This document shows positions 8,269 through 16,039 of a stretch of 63,227 bases of DNA, piece by piece. The stretch lies in assembly GCA_946479505.1 (NCBI GenBank), contig CAMLGC010000011.1:1-63227 (forward strand), written 5' to 3'. A program made the translations under genes and the position numbers. How positions within the stretch are numbered: the stretch's first letter is position 1; each line of letters begins with the position of its first letter. The notes beneath the pieces are model-generated. The model was not told where the DNA came from. It made no database searches and worked only from the letters and a program-made list of their open reading frames with translations. Origin of the DNA: an uncultured Sphingomonadaceae bacterium. GTDB lineage: Bacteria > Pseudomonadota > Alphaproteobacteria > Sphingomonadales > Sphingomonadaceae.

Positions 8269-9231
8269 TCAGGCGGCGAGCCTTGGATGGGCGTGACCTT
8301 CGCAGCGATGTGGCTCGACCGTTATATGGACGAGCTCCTCGTGGACGCGGAGGCGGTCGGCATAGGTGCTGGGCGGCAGCGGATCGGCGGCGACCAGAGA
8401 TACGATCGTGGCATAACGGCCCGGCCCCACACGCCAGACATGGAGATCGGTGACGATCGCGTCGCCATCCTCGATCGCATCGCGGATCTCCGCCGCGAGC
8501 GCCGGATCGGCTGCCGCATCGACCAGTACCGCGCCGGTGTCGCGCAGCAGGGTCCACGACCAGCGCCCGATCACGGCTGCGCCGACGATCCCCATCGCGG
8601 CGTCCATCCACGCCCAGCCAAGATAGCGGCCTGCGAGGAGGGCCCCGATCGCGAGCACCGAGGTCAGCGCGTCGGCGAGGACATGGAGATAGGCGGAGCG
8701 CAGGTTGTTGTCGTGATGATGGTCGTCGCCATGCGCATGATCATGGCCGTGCCCGTGTCCGTCCGCGTGGTGGTGCGCGCCGCCGAGCAGCCACGCGCTC
8801 GCCAGGTTCACGAGCAGCCCGAGCGCCGCGATCCACAAGGCCTCGCCATAGGCGATGGCGGCGGGCGCCAGCAGGTGCCGGATCGACTCGACGGCGATGC
8901 CGATTGCGAACAGCGCCAGCACCAGCGCGCTCGCGAATCCGGCGAGATCGCCGACCTTGCCGGTGCCGAAGGTGAAGCGCGGGTCGGCCGCGTGCCGCCG
9001 GGCGAAGCGATAGGCGAGCGCCGCCGCGCCGAGTGCCCCCGCATGCGTCGCCATATGCATGCCGTCGGCAAGCAGCGCCATCGAGCCGGTGAGCCAGCCC
9101 GCGAGAATCTCGATCACCATCATCCCGGCCGTGAGCGCGACGACCCAGCGCGTGCGCCGCTCATGCGTGTCGTGGGCGGCGCCCAAGAAGACATGCTCAT
9201 GCGTGTAGGCTGCGCTCGTTTCGGAATGCAC
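8269..9231 (-). CDS. dmeF: CDF metal efflux transporter, DmeF-like (Co/Ni)
   Basis: 320 residues from GTG 9231, chosen for its TAGGAG ribosome site. The N-terminal EHVFLGAAHDTHERRTRWVV segment is typical of DmeF. Six membrane helices follow, with the zinc/cobalt site motifs LADGMHMATHAG in TM2 and YLHVLADALTSVLA (HxxxD) in TM5, and a long His-rich cytoplasmic loop (HADGHGHGHDHAHGDDHHH) between TM4 and TM5. DmeF proteins export Co and Ni from the cytoplasm. No RcnR-type repressor gene was seen beside it. The opposite orientation to its neighbours suggests a separate cargo insertion. Confidence 0.88.
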   Translation of the reverse strand: MHSETSAAYTHEHVFLGAAHDTHERRTRWVVALTAGMMVIEILAGWLTGSMALLADGMHMATHAGALGAAALAYRFARRHAADPRFTFGTGKVGDLAGFASALVLALFAIGIAVESIRHLLAPAAIAYGEALWIAALGLLVNLASAWLLGGAHHHADGHGHGHDHAHGDDHHHDNNLRSAYLHVLADALTSVLAIGALLAGRYLGWAWMDAAMGIVGAAVIGRWSWTLLRDTGAVLVDAAADPALAAEIRDAIEDGDAIVTDLHVWRVGPGRYATIVSLVAADPLPPSTYADRLRVHEELVHITVEPHRCEGHAHPRLAA

Positions 9232-9692
9232 GGGGCTTGCTCCTATTCGTGATGGGCGAAGACGTGCCGCCCGCCCGGGCCGAACGCAACCACATCATAG
9301 GGCTGTCCGCGCATACCGGCCATTTCCATGCCGAAGATTCTACCGGCCCGCTGGAAACGGCAAGACCGCTCATCCTTTGGGGCGAACGGCGATTACGGGC
9401 TCGTGTCGCGATTGGCACATGCCCGCTGGACAAGACCATGTCTGTCGTCGCGAGTCTCCGGGCGAACGCCTCGGCAGCTCGCATTTGCGACTTCTGCTCT
9501 GAGCGAAGCTCACCACCGCTCTTTGGCGCTGATCCCTAGGCGCGAAGCCCGGCCTTCCTCAATCAACCCGTAAAGGGTCCGCTACGCCACGGCGTGCGGC
9601 CGCGCGGGAGCGCGGTGATTGCGGCCTGCCTCCGGCCGGCGGGGCACCTGCCGAGCGGGGATGACCTCCGCTCCCGGACAGGAGCCTGTATC
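9232..9692. other. 461-bp intergenic region
   Basis: No well-supported gene. A 28-codon frame on the minus strand (9329-9243) ends at the dmeF ribosome site and is discussed as a finding. The part from about 9590 is GC-rich and repeat-prone (GGCCGCGCGGGAGCGCGG) and forms the leader of the 54-residue protein. Confidence 0.35.
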
Positions 9693-9857
9693 ATGTCTCT
9701 AGACACTGCTCAGTCGCTCGCCTGGAATCTCGCGAGAACGCTGATGACCATCATCGTCCTGATCGAGACCGACAACGGCTATGCCGCCATGCCCACGGAC
9801 GAATTCGACGGCGATCCCGATCGGATCGTTCGGGAGTACGATCCGTGGGCGGTCTGA
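9693..9857 (+). CDS. Small hypothetical protein, 54 residues
   Basis: ATG 9693 is preceded by GGACAGGAG. The protein is small, with a hydrophobic central patch (TLMTIIVLIETDNGYAAM) and an acidic end (DEFDGDPDRIVREYDPWAV). It is not recognised. The good ribosome site and the element-type leader before it support translation. It may be a remnant or a small regulatory partner; no function is proposed. Confidence 0.5.
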   Translation: MSLDTAQSLAWNLARTLMTIIVLIETDNGYAAMPTDEFDGDPDRIVREYDPWAV

Positions 9858-9999
9858 TGCATGGCCGTTCGTCTGCGGTCTTCGACGTGCCGAACGGCCA
9901 TTCCCGTCGATCAACACTTCTGCTATTCTCGCGGTCGCAGATCGCGCTGTGGAGGAGGTGGCGGGCGCGTCCGATGACCATTCGTCATGGAGGACGCCT

Positions 10000-10431
10000 G
10001 TGACCATCATTCTCGTGCTCGGCCTCTTCGCCGGCCTATATATGCTTTGGCTGCTCTTTAATTTGGCGGCCTACGCCCTTCCGCTCTACGTCGGCCTCGG
10101 CATCTGTATGTCCCTGCTTCATCACGGCCACGGATTTATCATGTCAATCTCCGCCGGATTTCTCGTCGGCGTCGCTGCGCTGACGATCGGCCAGCTTCTG
10201 TTCGACGTCGTTCGTTCACCGATATTGCGTGCGGCTATCGCGATTCTGTTCGTGATTCCGGCAGGGATTGCCGGGTATCAGCTCGTTCATGGTATTGCCG
10301 GCCTGGCGATCAGCAGCGATCTCACACTCACGCTGTTGAGCGTGGCGGGCAGCGGCTTCATCGCCAGTTCCGCATGGAGGCAGTTGGTTTCGCCATCGTT
10401 CGCAAGCGATCATTCTATCGCCACGCGCTGA
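10000..10431 (+). CDS. Small integral membrane protein
   Basis: 143 residues from GTG 10000, chosen because GGAGG precedes it (ATGGAGGACGCCT) and the frame upstream is polar and out of character. There are about four hydrophobic segments: ILVLGLFAGLYMLWLLFNLAAY, LYVGLGICMSLLHHGHGFIM, FLVGVAALTIGQLLFDVV and AIAILFVIPAGIAGYQLV. It is not recognised beyond being a membrane protein. The position between element genes suggests an accessory or exclusion-type function, which is a guess. Confidence 0.6.
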   Translation: MTIILVLGLFAGLYMLWLLFNLAAYALPLYVGLGICMSLLHHGHGFIMSISAGFLVGVAALTIGQLLFDVVRSPILRAAIAILFVIPAGIAGYQLVHGIAGLAISSDLTLTLLSVAGSGFIASSAWRQLVSPSFASDHSIATR

Positions 10432-10863
10432 TCGCATCGAAGCTTGAGGACGCGGCCGATGACTCCGGGGCTCTGCCGCAAACCGGTATGGTGAGATTGT
10501 TCGGGTAGGCGAAGGTGCGCAGGGAAACGGTTGTCCCAGCCGATGATCTCGAGCAGGCACGCCAAAGCCCGAACCCCAGCTACGCGTGCCGTTCGCCACC
10601 GTCTTTCGCCTTTGCCGGCCGCCGCCCACGGCCTCTCAAAAAAGCGCATTTGCCAGCAGGACGCTGACGCTCGCCCGGCCTGCCGCAACGGCGGATGCAG
10701 ACTTTCTTCCCCCGGCGTGCCGCCGTTCCTCGCGGACCAAGAAAGACCGCATCCGCCGTCCTCCACTTCGTTTTGGGCTGACGCTGCGGCGCCGGGCGCC
10801 TGCTGCCTCTCCATGCGCATCGAGGCCGCAAGGACGCGGCCCGAGCTAAGGAAAGGACGTAAC
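10432..10863. other. 432-bp structured leader of DUF736 copy 2
   Basis: No convincing gene. The main structure is a 20-nt inverted repeat with two mismatches, 10689-10708 and 10739-10758, separated by 30 nt (arms built on CGGCGGATGC and GCATCCGCCG). The leader ends at ATG 10864. Confidence 0.5.
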
Positions 10864-11181
10864 ATGACGAAGATCGGCAGCTTCAAGAAGGTCTCGGGCG
10901 AATATCGCGGCCAGATCATCACTCTTTCGGTTCAGGCCAAATCGGTTCGCATCGCGCCCGACGCCAAATCCACCGGCAACGCCCCCAGCCATCGGGTTCT
11001 GATCGGCGAAGCCGAGGTCGGTGCCGCCTGGAGCAAGCGCACGAGCGACGACCGTTCCTACCTTTCGGTCAAGCTCGACGATCCCAGCTTCATCGCTCCG
11101 ATCTTCGCGCAATTGTTCGAGAATGGCGAGGGCGAGTTCGACCTAGTGTGGAACCGCCCGGCACGCCGCAGCAGCGACTGA
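10864..11181 (+). CDS. DUF736 family protein (copy 2)
   Basis: 105 residues from ATG 10864 behind AAAGGACG. Pattern: MTKIGSFKKVSGEYRGQI, then SHRVLIGEAEVGAAWSKR and YLSVKLDDPSFIAPIFAQLF, ending FDLVWNRPARR. This is the commoner DUF736 form, with the internal GEAEVGAAW stretch. Function is unknown; the family tracks conjugative elements. A strong terminator hairpin follows 8 bases after the stop, so this is a single-gene or end-of-operon transcript. Confidence 0.9.
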   Translation: MTKIGSFKKVSGEYRGQIITLSVQAKSVRIAPDAKSTGNAPSHRVLIGEAEVGAAWSKRTSDDRSYLSVKLDDPSFIAPIFAQLFENGEGEFDLVWNRPARRSSD

Positions 11182-11189
11182 GGCACTCC

Positions 11190-11226
11190 GGCCCGCCCGA
11201 CAAATCGGGCGGGCCTCCCCATTTCT
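11190..11226 (+). terminator. Rho-independent terminator after DUF736 copy 2
   Basis: A perfect 11-bp stem (GGCCCGCCCGA / TCGGGCGGGCC) with a CAAA loop is followed by TCCCCATTTCTT. The tail overlaps the left copy of a 20-bp repeat that recurs upstream of luxI. Confidence 0.7.
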
Positions 11227-11233
11227 TGGGATA
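11214..11233 (+). repeat. 20-bp direct repeat, copy A (upstream of the FseA-like gene)
   Basis: CCTCCCCATTTCTTGGGATA occurs here, ending 75 bases before the DUF6499 start, and again at 29271-29290, ending 60 bases before luxI. The core CCCA-TTTCT-TGGG is a small dyad. Candidate shared operator; identity is exact over 20 bases, flanks differ. Confidence 0.6.
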
Positions 11234-11308
11234 GCCCTCTCAAATTGTTGGAATGTTCAGCGCCTTCCACGACGCGGATGCTGCGCGCCCATTCCGACGG
11301 GGGACGCA

Positions 11309-12083
11309 ATGGAGCAACGGCGCGAGGCTGACGCAGAAAAGCGGGCCGATCTCGACTTCGCAGGGTTCGCACAGGAGTTCCTTCGCCGCAATCCCGATTA
11401 TGTCCATGACTATCGCTTCGTCGGCGGCCTACCGCCAGACGAGCAGGAGGTGATGGCCCATCGATGGGGACTGTACTTTCCCATGCTCGCCAGATGCGTC
11501 GCCCGCCGATGCGCCGGCATCGTGGCTCGCCTCGCTGTTCCCGGCCACCGTCATTTTAGATGCGGCCCCGCCCGAATTCGCTGAGCCCTTCCCGTTCGAC
11601 CTCGATCGCTGGCCGAGGATAATCGCCGACCGCCTGCTGTCCGACGGGCGTCATATGGTGTTGGGCGATGATGATGGTCCTCATCATGTCTGGTTGCGTA
11701 CGGCCTCTCCTGGCCGGCCGCTGGCCTATATGGTCGTCCGCGACGCTGCGATCGAGACCCGCCGACAAGCCGCATGGCGGCTCGATCGTCGACTCGCTGG
11801 TGCGTCGCCGTCGCGACGACATGCTGCCTTTCGGCCCACGCCGTTTCAGCGTCGGCGGCTCAACTTGCTGCTCGACATTCTGGACATGACACAAACGCCC
11901 GACGGGCGGCCAACGTCACACGAGATCGCTCGTCGCCTCGTCTACCGCAACACGACGATCGGCCGCGGGCAAGAGTGGAAGTCCTCAACCGAACGCCGCC
12001 GGACGCTCCGCCTGATCGGACAGGCGCGCACTCTGATGACCGGCGGGTATCGCGCCGTGCTGCGGGGTATCGTGAAGGGGTGA
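11309..12083 (+). CDS. FseA-like DUF6499-DUF2285 regulator, joined by a +1 frameshift
   Basis: Two overlapping frames make one protein. The first starts at ATG 11309 and carries the DUF6499 region (FAQEFLRRNPDYVHDYRF, HRWGLYFP) but runs to TGA 11584. Sensible sequence (PDASPADAPASWLASLFP, then LDAAPPEF and PFDLDRWPRIIADRLL) continues in the +1 frame, open from 11454, through the DUF2285 helices (TPFQRRRLNLLLDILDM, EWKSSTERRRTLRLI) to TGA 12083. The switch lies near 11477-11490 (TTT CCC ATG). In ICEMlSymR7A the same domain pair forms FseA by programmed +1 frameshifting and activates excision. A sequencing error or inactivating mutation is the alternative. Confidence 0.75.
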
Positions 12084-12196
12084 CAAAAGTCAGCCGCTTA
12101 ACCTCGCCACTCCTGCCCGCCGGTCCTTCTCCGCCACCGTCCGCCAACTCGATCCAGCCCGGCCTGTGTCGGCCGGTTCTGCCAAGGAGGACGCCC

Positions 12197-12454
12197 ATGA
12201 ACGCCGCCGTTCCTGTCATTACGCCGCGATACTTGAGAACACCGGATGCCGCGACCCATCTCGGTCTCTCGCCGCGCACACTCGAAAAGCATCGCTGTTA
12301 CGGCACCGGCCCGGTTTATCGCCGACTCGGTGGCCGGATCGTCTATGCGATCGACGATCTCGACGCCTGGGCCGCCCGCGGCACGCGCCGGTCGACCTCC
12401 GATCCGGGCGTCGGCGTCGTCTACCCGGCCAAGCGCCGGCCGGCCGAAGGCTGA
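12197..12454 (+). CDS. Small HTH_17 DNA-binding protein, excisionase (RdfS/AlpA)-like candidate
   Basis: 85 residues from ATG 12197 behind AAGGAGG. The sequence YLRTPDAATHLGLSPRTLEKHR is a MerR/excisionase-type helix-turn-helix, followed by a short wing (GPVYRRLGGRIVYAIDDLDAWA). Proteins of this shape include AlpA-like regulators and recombination directionality factors. Its place directly downstream of the FseA-like gene matches that of rdfS relative to fseA in Mesorhizobium ICEs, so it could steer excision; the integrase it would partner is not in the window. It may instead regulate repA, which starts 5 bases later. Confidence 0.75.
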   Translation: MNAAVPVITPRYLRTPDAATHLGLSPRTLEKHRCYGTGPVYRRLGGRIVYAIDDLDAWAARGTRRSTSDPGVGVVYPAKRRPAEG

Positions 12455-12459
12455 ACTCG

Positions 12460-13332
12460 GTGCGCGCCACATTCTCTCGTCGAGCGGAACGCGCCCAGCT
12501 CGATCTGTTCCGGTCGGTTCCGGGCGACGTTGCTGCCCGCGATGCGCAGGATCTGATGACCTGGCCTTTCTTCAGTCTGGCCAAGTCGAGGCGTGTGAGG
12601 CCGATCGACTTTCGCATGGGCGCAACGCGGATCTCGGTCGAGGCGGTGCCCGAACATGGCATGGCGACGATCTGGGACGCTGACGTGCTGATTTGGGCGG
12701 CGAGCCAGCTCGTTCAGGCACGCGACGCCGGTCGGCCCACGTCGCGGTTGATGGCGACCACGCCGCACGAAATCCTCACTTTCACTGGGCGAGGCACTGG
12801 TAAGGCCAGCTACGATCGTCTGAAGGCCGCGCTCGATCGCCTGCAATCGACCACCGTCGCAACATCGATCCGGCAGCAGCATCAGCGCCGCCGGCATCGC
12901 TTTTCATGGATCAACGAGTGGCGCGAGCTCGCCGATGATCGCGGGCGCGCGTTCGGCATCGAACTCATCCTGCCCGACTGGTTCTATGCCGGCGTTCTCG
13001 ATCGCGCGCTCATCCTGACGATCGATCGCGCGTATTTCGCGCTGACCGGCGGGCTCGAACGCTGGCTCTATCGTCTGGTGCGCAAGCACGGTGGCAGACA
13101 GTCGAGCGGATGGAGCTTCGATCTCGATCATCTCCACCTCAAATCCGGCGTGCTGTCGCCGCGTCGCCGCTTCGCGTTCGAGCTGCGCGGTATCGTGCAG
13201 CGCCAGGCGCTCCCCGGCTATTCGCTCGCACTCGAAAAGACCCTTGGCCGGGAGCGGCTCGCTTTCGTGCCGCTTCCCCTCGATCCGATCGACGCCGCCA
13301 TGCGCAGAGTGCGTCTCAAGGCCTGTGGATAA
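12460..13332 (+). CDS. repA: RepA-family plasmid replication initiator
   Basis: 290 residues from GTG 12460, with GAAGG upstream, 5 bases after the HTH gene. It matches the RPA replication initiator family: ERAQLDLFRSVPGDVAARDAQDLMTWPFFSLAKSRR region, RPIDFRMG, TIWDADVLIWAASQL, TGKASYDRLKAALDRLQSTTV and WINEWRELADDRGRAFGIEL. Such proteins bind iterons and open a theta origin; here a DnaA box overlaps its stop codon and iterons follow. On ICEs the same protein can support plasmid-like replication after excision. No parA gene follows, although one often does in related elements. Confidence 0.9.
   Translation: MRATFSRRAERAQLDLFRSVPGDVAARDAQDLMTWPFFSLAKSRRVRPIDFRMGATRISVEAVPEHGMATIWDADVLIWAASQLVQARDAGRPTSRLMATTPHEILTFTGRGTGKASYDRLKAALDRLQSTTVATSIRQQHQRRRHRFSWINEWRELADDRGRAFGIELILPDWFYAGVLDRALILTIDRAYFALTGGLERWLYRLVRKHGGRQSSGWSFDLDHLHLKSGVLSPRRRFAFELRGIVQRQALPGYSLALEKTLGRERLAFVPLPLDPIDAAMRRVRLKACG
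13324..13332 (-). promoter_or_regulatory. Consensus DnaA box overlapping the repA stop
   Basis: TGTGGATAA on the plus strand is the perfect complement of TTATCCACA, the strict DnaA box. It overlaps the repA TAA stop and is followed by three iterons. Confidence 0.65.
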
Positions 13333-13345
13333 GCCACCATGGGAT

Positions 13346-13411
13346 TCGGACTATCAGGAACACCTGGACTCGGACGATCGGGAACGCGAACCTCGGACTA
13401 TCGGGAACGCG
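13346..13411 (+). repeat. Three iterons, candidate oriV
   Basis: TCGGACTATCAGGAACACC, TCGGACGATCGGGAACGCG and TCGGACTATCGGGAACGCG start at 13346, 13370 and 13393, so spacing is 24 and 23 bp, about two helical turns. Direct repeats with this spacing just after a replication initiator gene and a DnaA box are the classic layout of an iteron origin. A lower-GC stretch follows at 13450-13500. Confidence 0.7.
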
Positions 13412-13793
13412 CGATCTCCGCAAACGCGCAGAATTCGGCGCCAAACCAAGCTCCCTCTAACTATGCTAATAGAGAAGAATCCTTCGGATTCTTGCTAACG
13501 CGTAGCGGCGCTGCGCATGCCGTTCACGCGGACCGGTACGCCGGTGATTCGGCCGAGAAGCCGGCCGGTTTCCTTGAATTCCTCACTCGCATGAGCTGCT
13601 CTCACGTCAGCCTGAGAGGCGGCTGGTTCGGCAGTTCTCGCGCCGTTGGCGTAGCCTGTCGCGCGACAGGCCAGCGCTCTTTCGGCTGCGCAATCGGCGC
13701 CGATGTGGCGGCGCGCGCCAGCGCCCGCACAGCCGCCACGCTGTCGTTCGACGGCGCATCCCCTCCATGCGATCGTGTTTTTGGGGATCAGCA
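13412..13793. other. 382-bp stretch after the iterons
   Basis: Holds the lower-GC part of the presumed origin (13440-13500) with a perfect 8-bp hairpin, AAGAATCC-TTC-GGATTCTT, at 13475-13493, which could be a terminator or origin element. The rest is GC-rich; the open frames there do not look like proteins. A parA gene, usual at this place in related elements, is absent. Confidence 0.4.
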
Positions 13794-14312
13794 ATGAGCG
13801 GCCGACCGCCCGGCAAATGGGTGAGCGGAGAAGCCGTCCCGTCACTGCGTAATGCACTGACCGAGGTCGAGCTGATCTGGATCGAGGGGCGGCTCGAGCA
13901 TTGGACGCGTTTTGGCCGCGTCGCTGCCGAGCACATCGTCAGCCGCAAGACCCGGATCATTTCCTTTCGGCCCGGCGCCGTGTTCGCGCTCGTGCGCTGG
14001 GCCTCCAACGACTACGGCACGATCCATTCGCGCATCGACATCATGCGCGCGGTGATGCCGGGCGAGGGCTATACAACGACGCCCTTCGTGCAGCCCGGCG
14101 GCGAACTCTATCTCTCGATCCAGGGCTGGCCGAAGGTAAGCGCCGTGCTCGCGGCGATCGACGCGGTGGAAGCGGCCGATGTCGATCCGTGCGACGCCGC
14201 GCCCGACCATTGGCGGCATGTCCACAATCGGTTGGCCGCAGGCCAAATCCCACGCCTCTACACCGCCGAGCGCCATGCCGCCTGGCTCAAGCGCAAGGCG
14301 ATCGAATCGTGA
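13794..14312 (+). CDS. DUF2840 family protein
   Basis: 172 residues from ATG 13794. The family pattern is nearly complete: TEVELIWIEGRLEHWTRFGR, FRPGAVFALVRWASNDYG, SRIDIMRAV, YLSIQGWPKVSAVLAAIDAV and APDHWRHVHNRLAAG, ending YTAERHAAWLKRK. DUF2840 proteins occur in the tra cluster of alphaproteobacterial ICEs and plasmids, next to traF; function is unknown. The stop overlaps the traF start (GTGA), so the two are translationally coupled. Confidence 0.92.
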   Translation: MSGRPPGKWVSGEAVPSLRNALTEVELIWIEGRLEHWTRFGRVAAEHIVSRKTRIISFRPGAVFALVRWASNDYGTIHSRIDIMRAVMPGEGYTTTPFVQPGGELYLSIQGWPKVSAVLAAIDAVEAADVDPCDAAPDHWRHVHNRLAAGQIPRLYTAERHAAWLKRKAIES

Positions 14313-14908
14313 CGCGCCGGGGATATGGGCTGGTGACGCTGCTTGCTGCCGCGCTGTTCACCCTGCTGTTCGCTGCCGTTGCGCTGCGCGCGCCGCGTCC
14401 GCGGTTCACCTGGAATGCCACTGCCAGCGCGCCAATCGGCCTCTATTATCTGACACCCGTATCGCAGCCGCCGGTCGGCGCGCTGGTGGCGATCACGCCA
14501 CCCGTTCAACTCACCCGTTTTCTTGCCAAACGCCGCTATCTTCCGATGGGCGTTCCGTTGCTCAAGCACGTCGCCGCAGGCCCGGGCGCACAGGTCTGCC
14601 GCTTCGGTCCGCAAGTCATAATCGATGAGCGCGTCGTGGCGATCGCACTCGATCGGGACAGAAGCGGCCACCCGTTGCCCGTCTGGCGCGGCTGTCGTGT
14701 CGTCGGACGAAACGAGCTGTTTCTGCTCAATGCCGCTGCCGACAGCATGGACGGACGCTATTTCGGTCCGATCCCGGCGACGGGGCTGATCGGTCGCGCA
14801 ACCCCTGTCATCACCCGCGATACCCCCGATGCGTCGTTCCGTTGGCGCGGCATCAGTCTCGCATCCGCTTGCCTCACGTCAAGGAAAGGACAATCCCCGT
14901 GCAGATAG
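14309..14908 (+). CDS. traF: TraF-type S26 signal peptidase
   Basis: 199 residues from GTG 14309, overlapping the DUF2840 stop. An N-terminal membrane anchor (LVTLLAAALFTLLFAAVAL) is followed by the S26 motifs: Ser40 in SAPIGLYYL and Lys86 in GVPLLKHVAAGPG form the catalytic dyad, and DSMDGRYFGPIP is the later conserved box. TraF proteases of the RP4 type process or cyclise the conjugative pilin (TrbC), whose gene lies on the other strand at 51366-51698. Both catalytic residues are present. The next gene overlaps by 10 bases. Confidence 0.93.
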   Translation: MTRRGYGLVTLLAAALFTLLFAAVALRAPRPRFTWNATASAPIGLYYLTPVSQPPVGALVAITPPVQLTRFLAKRRYLPMGVPLLKHVAAGPGAQVCRFGPQVIIDERVVAIALDRDRSGHPLPVWRGCRVVGRNELFLLNAAADSMDGRYFGPIPATGLIGRATPVITRDTPDASFRWRGISLASACLTSRKGQSPCR

Positions 14909-15246
14909 GTTGCTTCCGTGCGGACGGCGACGGCTTCGTCGGCCGCGTTCAGACGCTCACGCTCGATGTCGCCGTCAGGCTCATACCGACCGGCTTTGTC
15001 GGCCACGGCCGTGCGCCTGACTGGCGGGTTCACCTTGACGATAAAACGCATCCCGAATGCATCGGGATCGAGGTCGGTTCAGGCTGGACGCACAAGCGCC
15101 CGACGATCGGCGAATATATAACGATTCAGCTCGATTGCCCGAGCTTTCCTCGCCCCGTGCGCGCCAATCTCCTGCCATCGACGCAGGCCGGCGAGGAGCA
15201 TGTGCTGCTCTGGTCGCCGCGTCTGCGCCGTCCCAAGGCCGAGTGA
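14899..15246 (+). CDS. DUF736 family protein (copy 3, divergent)
   Basis: 115 residues from GTG 14899 behind AAGGAAAGG, overlapping traF by 10 bases. Weaker but recognisable DUF736 pattern: MQIGCFRADGDGFVGRVQ-like N terminus, PDWRVHLDD, IGIEVGSGWTHKRP and YITIQLDCPSFPRPVRANLL. Its conserved place between traF and the transglycosylase gene suggests a transfer role, unlike the two stand-alone copies upstream. Function unknown. Confidence 0.8.
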   Translation: MQIGCFRADGDGFVGRVQTLTLDVAVRLIPTGFVGHGRAPDWRVHLDDKTHPECIGIEVGSGWTHKRPTIGEYITIQLDCPSFPRPVRANLLPSTQAGEEHVLLWSPRLRRPKAE

Positions 15247-15247
15247 C

Positions 15248-16039
15248 ATGCGCGCCAACGTCACCGCACAACGACGCCGTCGAGGTGTATCGATTGCTAC
15301 CGTGCTTGCCGTCACTTTGACATCGGGCGGCGCCGATGCCGCCACTTCCGGCACCGTGATTCCGTTGCGGCCGGCCGAACCGCAGGCAGCCGACGCGTCT
15401 CCCTATGCACCCTTCGTGGCCGAAGCGGCGCAACGCTTCCGCCTCCCGGCGGCGTGGATATGGGCGATCATCCGAGCCGAGAGCCACGGCGATCGTTATG
15501 CCGTGTCACCCGCCGGCGCGATGGGGCTCATGCAGCTGATGCCGCGAACCTGGAGGTTCGAACGCGCTCGTCTGGGGCTGGGCACCGACCCCTTCGATGC
15601 CCGCGATAACATTCTGGCGGGGTCGGATTATCTCGCCGCCATGCGGCGTCGCTACGGCCTGACCGGCATGCTGGCCGCCTACAATGCCGGTCCCGGACGG
15701 TATGAGGATTTTCGTCGGCACGGCCGTCCGCTGCCAACCGAGACGATCGCTTATGTTCGTCGGCTTACGCCTGTCGTGGCCGGTGGTGCGTTCGCCAACG
15801 ACCCGGTGATCGCGCCTTCAGACCCACTCGCCTGGACTCGCGCCCCGCTCTTCGCAGCGCGGTCTACGTCGAGTTCCACAGAGCATTCTACGACAGCGGA
15901 TGCGCCGCCGATCGCGCAATCGTCGGGCGATAAGACTGCACCCGATGCAGCCGAACCGGCGCTCAACAACGGCAGCCGGCTTCTCGTCGATCCGCCCGCC
16001 AGTGGCTTATTCGTCCCTCTTGCCGGTGCCGAATCGTGA
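15248..16039 (+). CDS. VirB1-like lytic transglycosylase
   Basis: 263 residues from ATG 15248, one base after the DUF736 stop. A signal-like N terminus (RGVSIATVLAVTLTSGGADA) leads to an SLT domain: WIWAIIRAESHGD with catalytic Glu at about residue 77, SPAGAMGLMQLMPRTW, and MLAAYNAGPGRYEDFRRHG. The C-terminal tail after about residue 185 is low-complexity, rich in Ser, Ala and Pro. Such enzymes open peptidoglycan for assembly of the type IV secretion channel. Context, in the tra operon before the relaxase, fits this role. Confidence 0.92.
   Translation: MRANVTAQRRRRGVSIATVLAVTLTSGGADAATSGTVIPLRPAEPQAADASPYAPFVAEAAQRFRLPAAWIWAIIRAESHGDRYAVSPAGAMGLMQLMPRTWRFERARLGLGTDPFDARDNILAGSDYLAAMRRRYGLTGMLAAYNAGPGRYEDFRRHGRPLPTETIAYVRRLTPVVAGGAFANDPVIAPSDPLAWTRAPLFAARSTSSSTEHSTTADAPPIAQSSGDKTAPDAAEPALNNGSRLLVDPPASGLFVPLAGAES

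Noticed and set aside
13346..13411. The short direct repeats as a CRISPR array
   Set aside because: Only three copies spaced by 4-5 bases; no spacers of CRISPR length and no cas genes.
13495..13857. A 120-codon minus-strand frame after the iterons, where parA might be expected
   Set aside because: No ATP-binding motif or ParA features, overlaps the DUF2840 start, and lies on the wrong strand.
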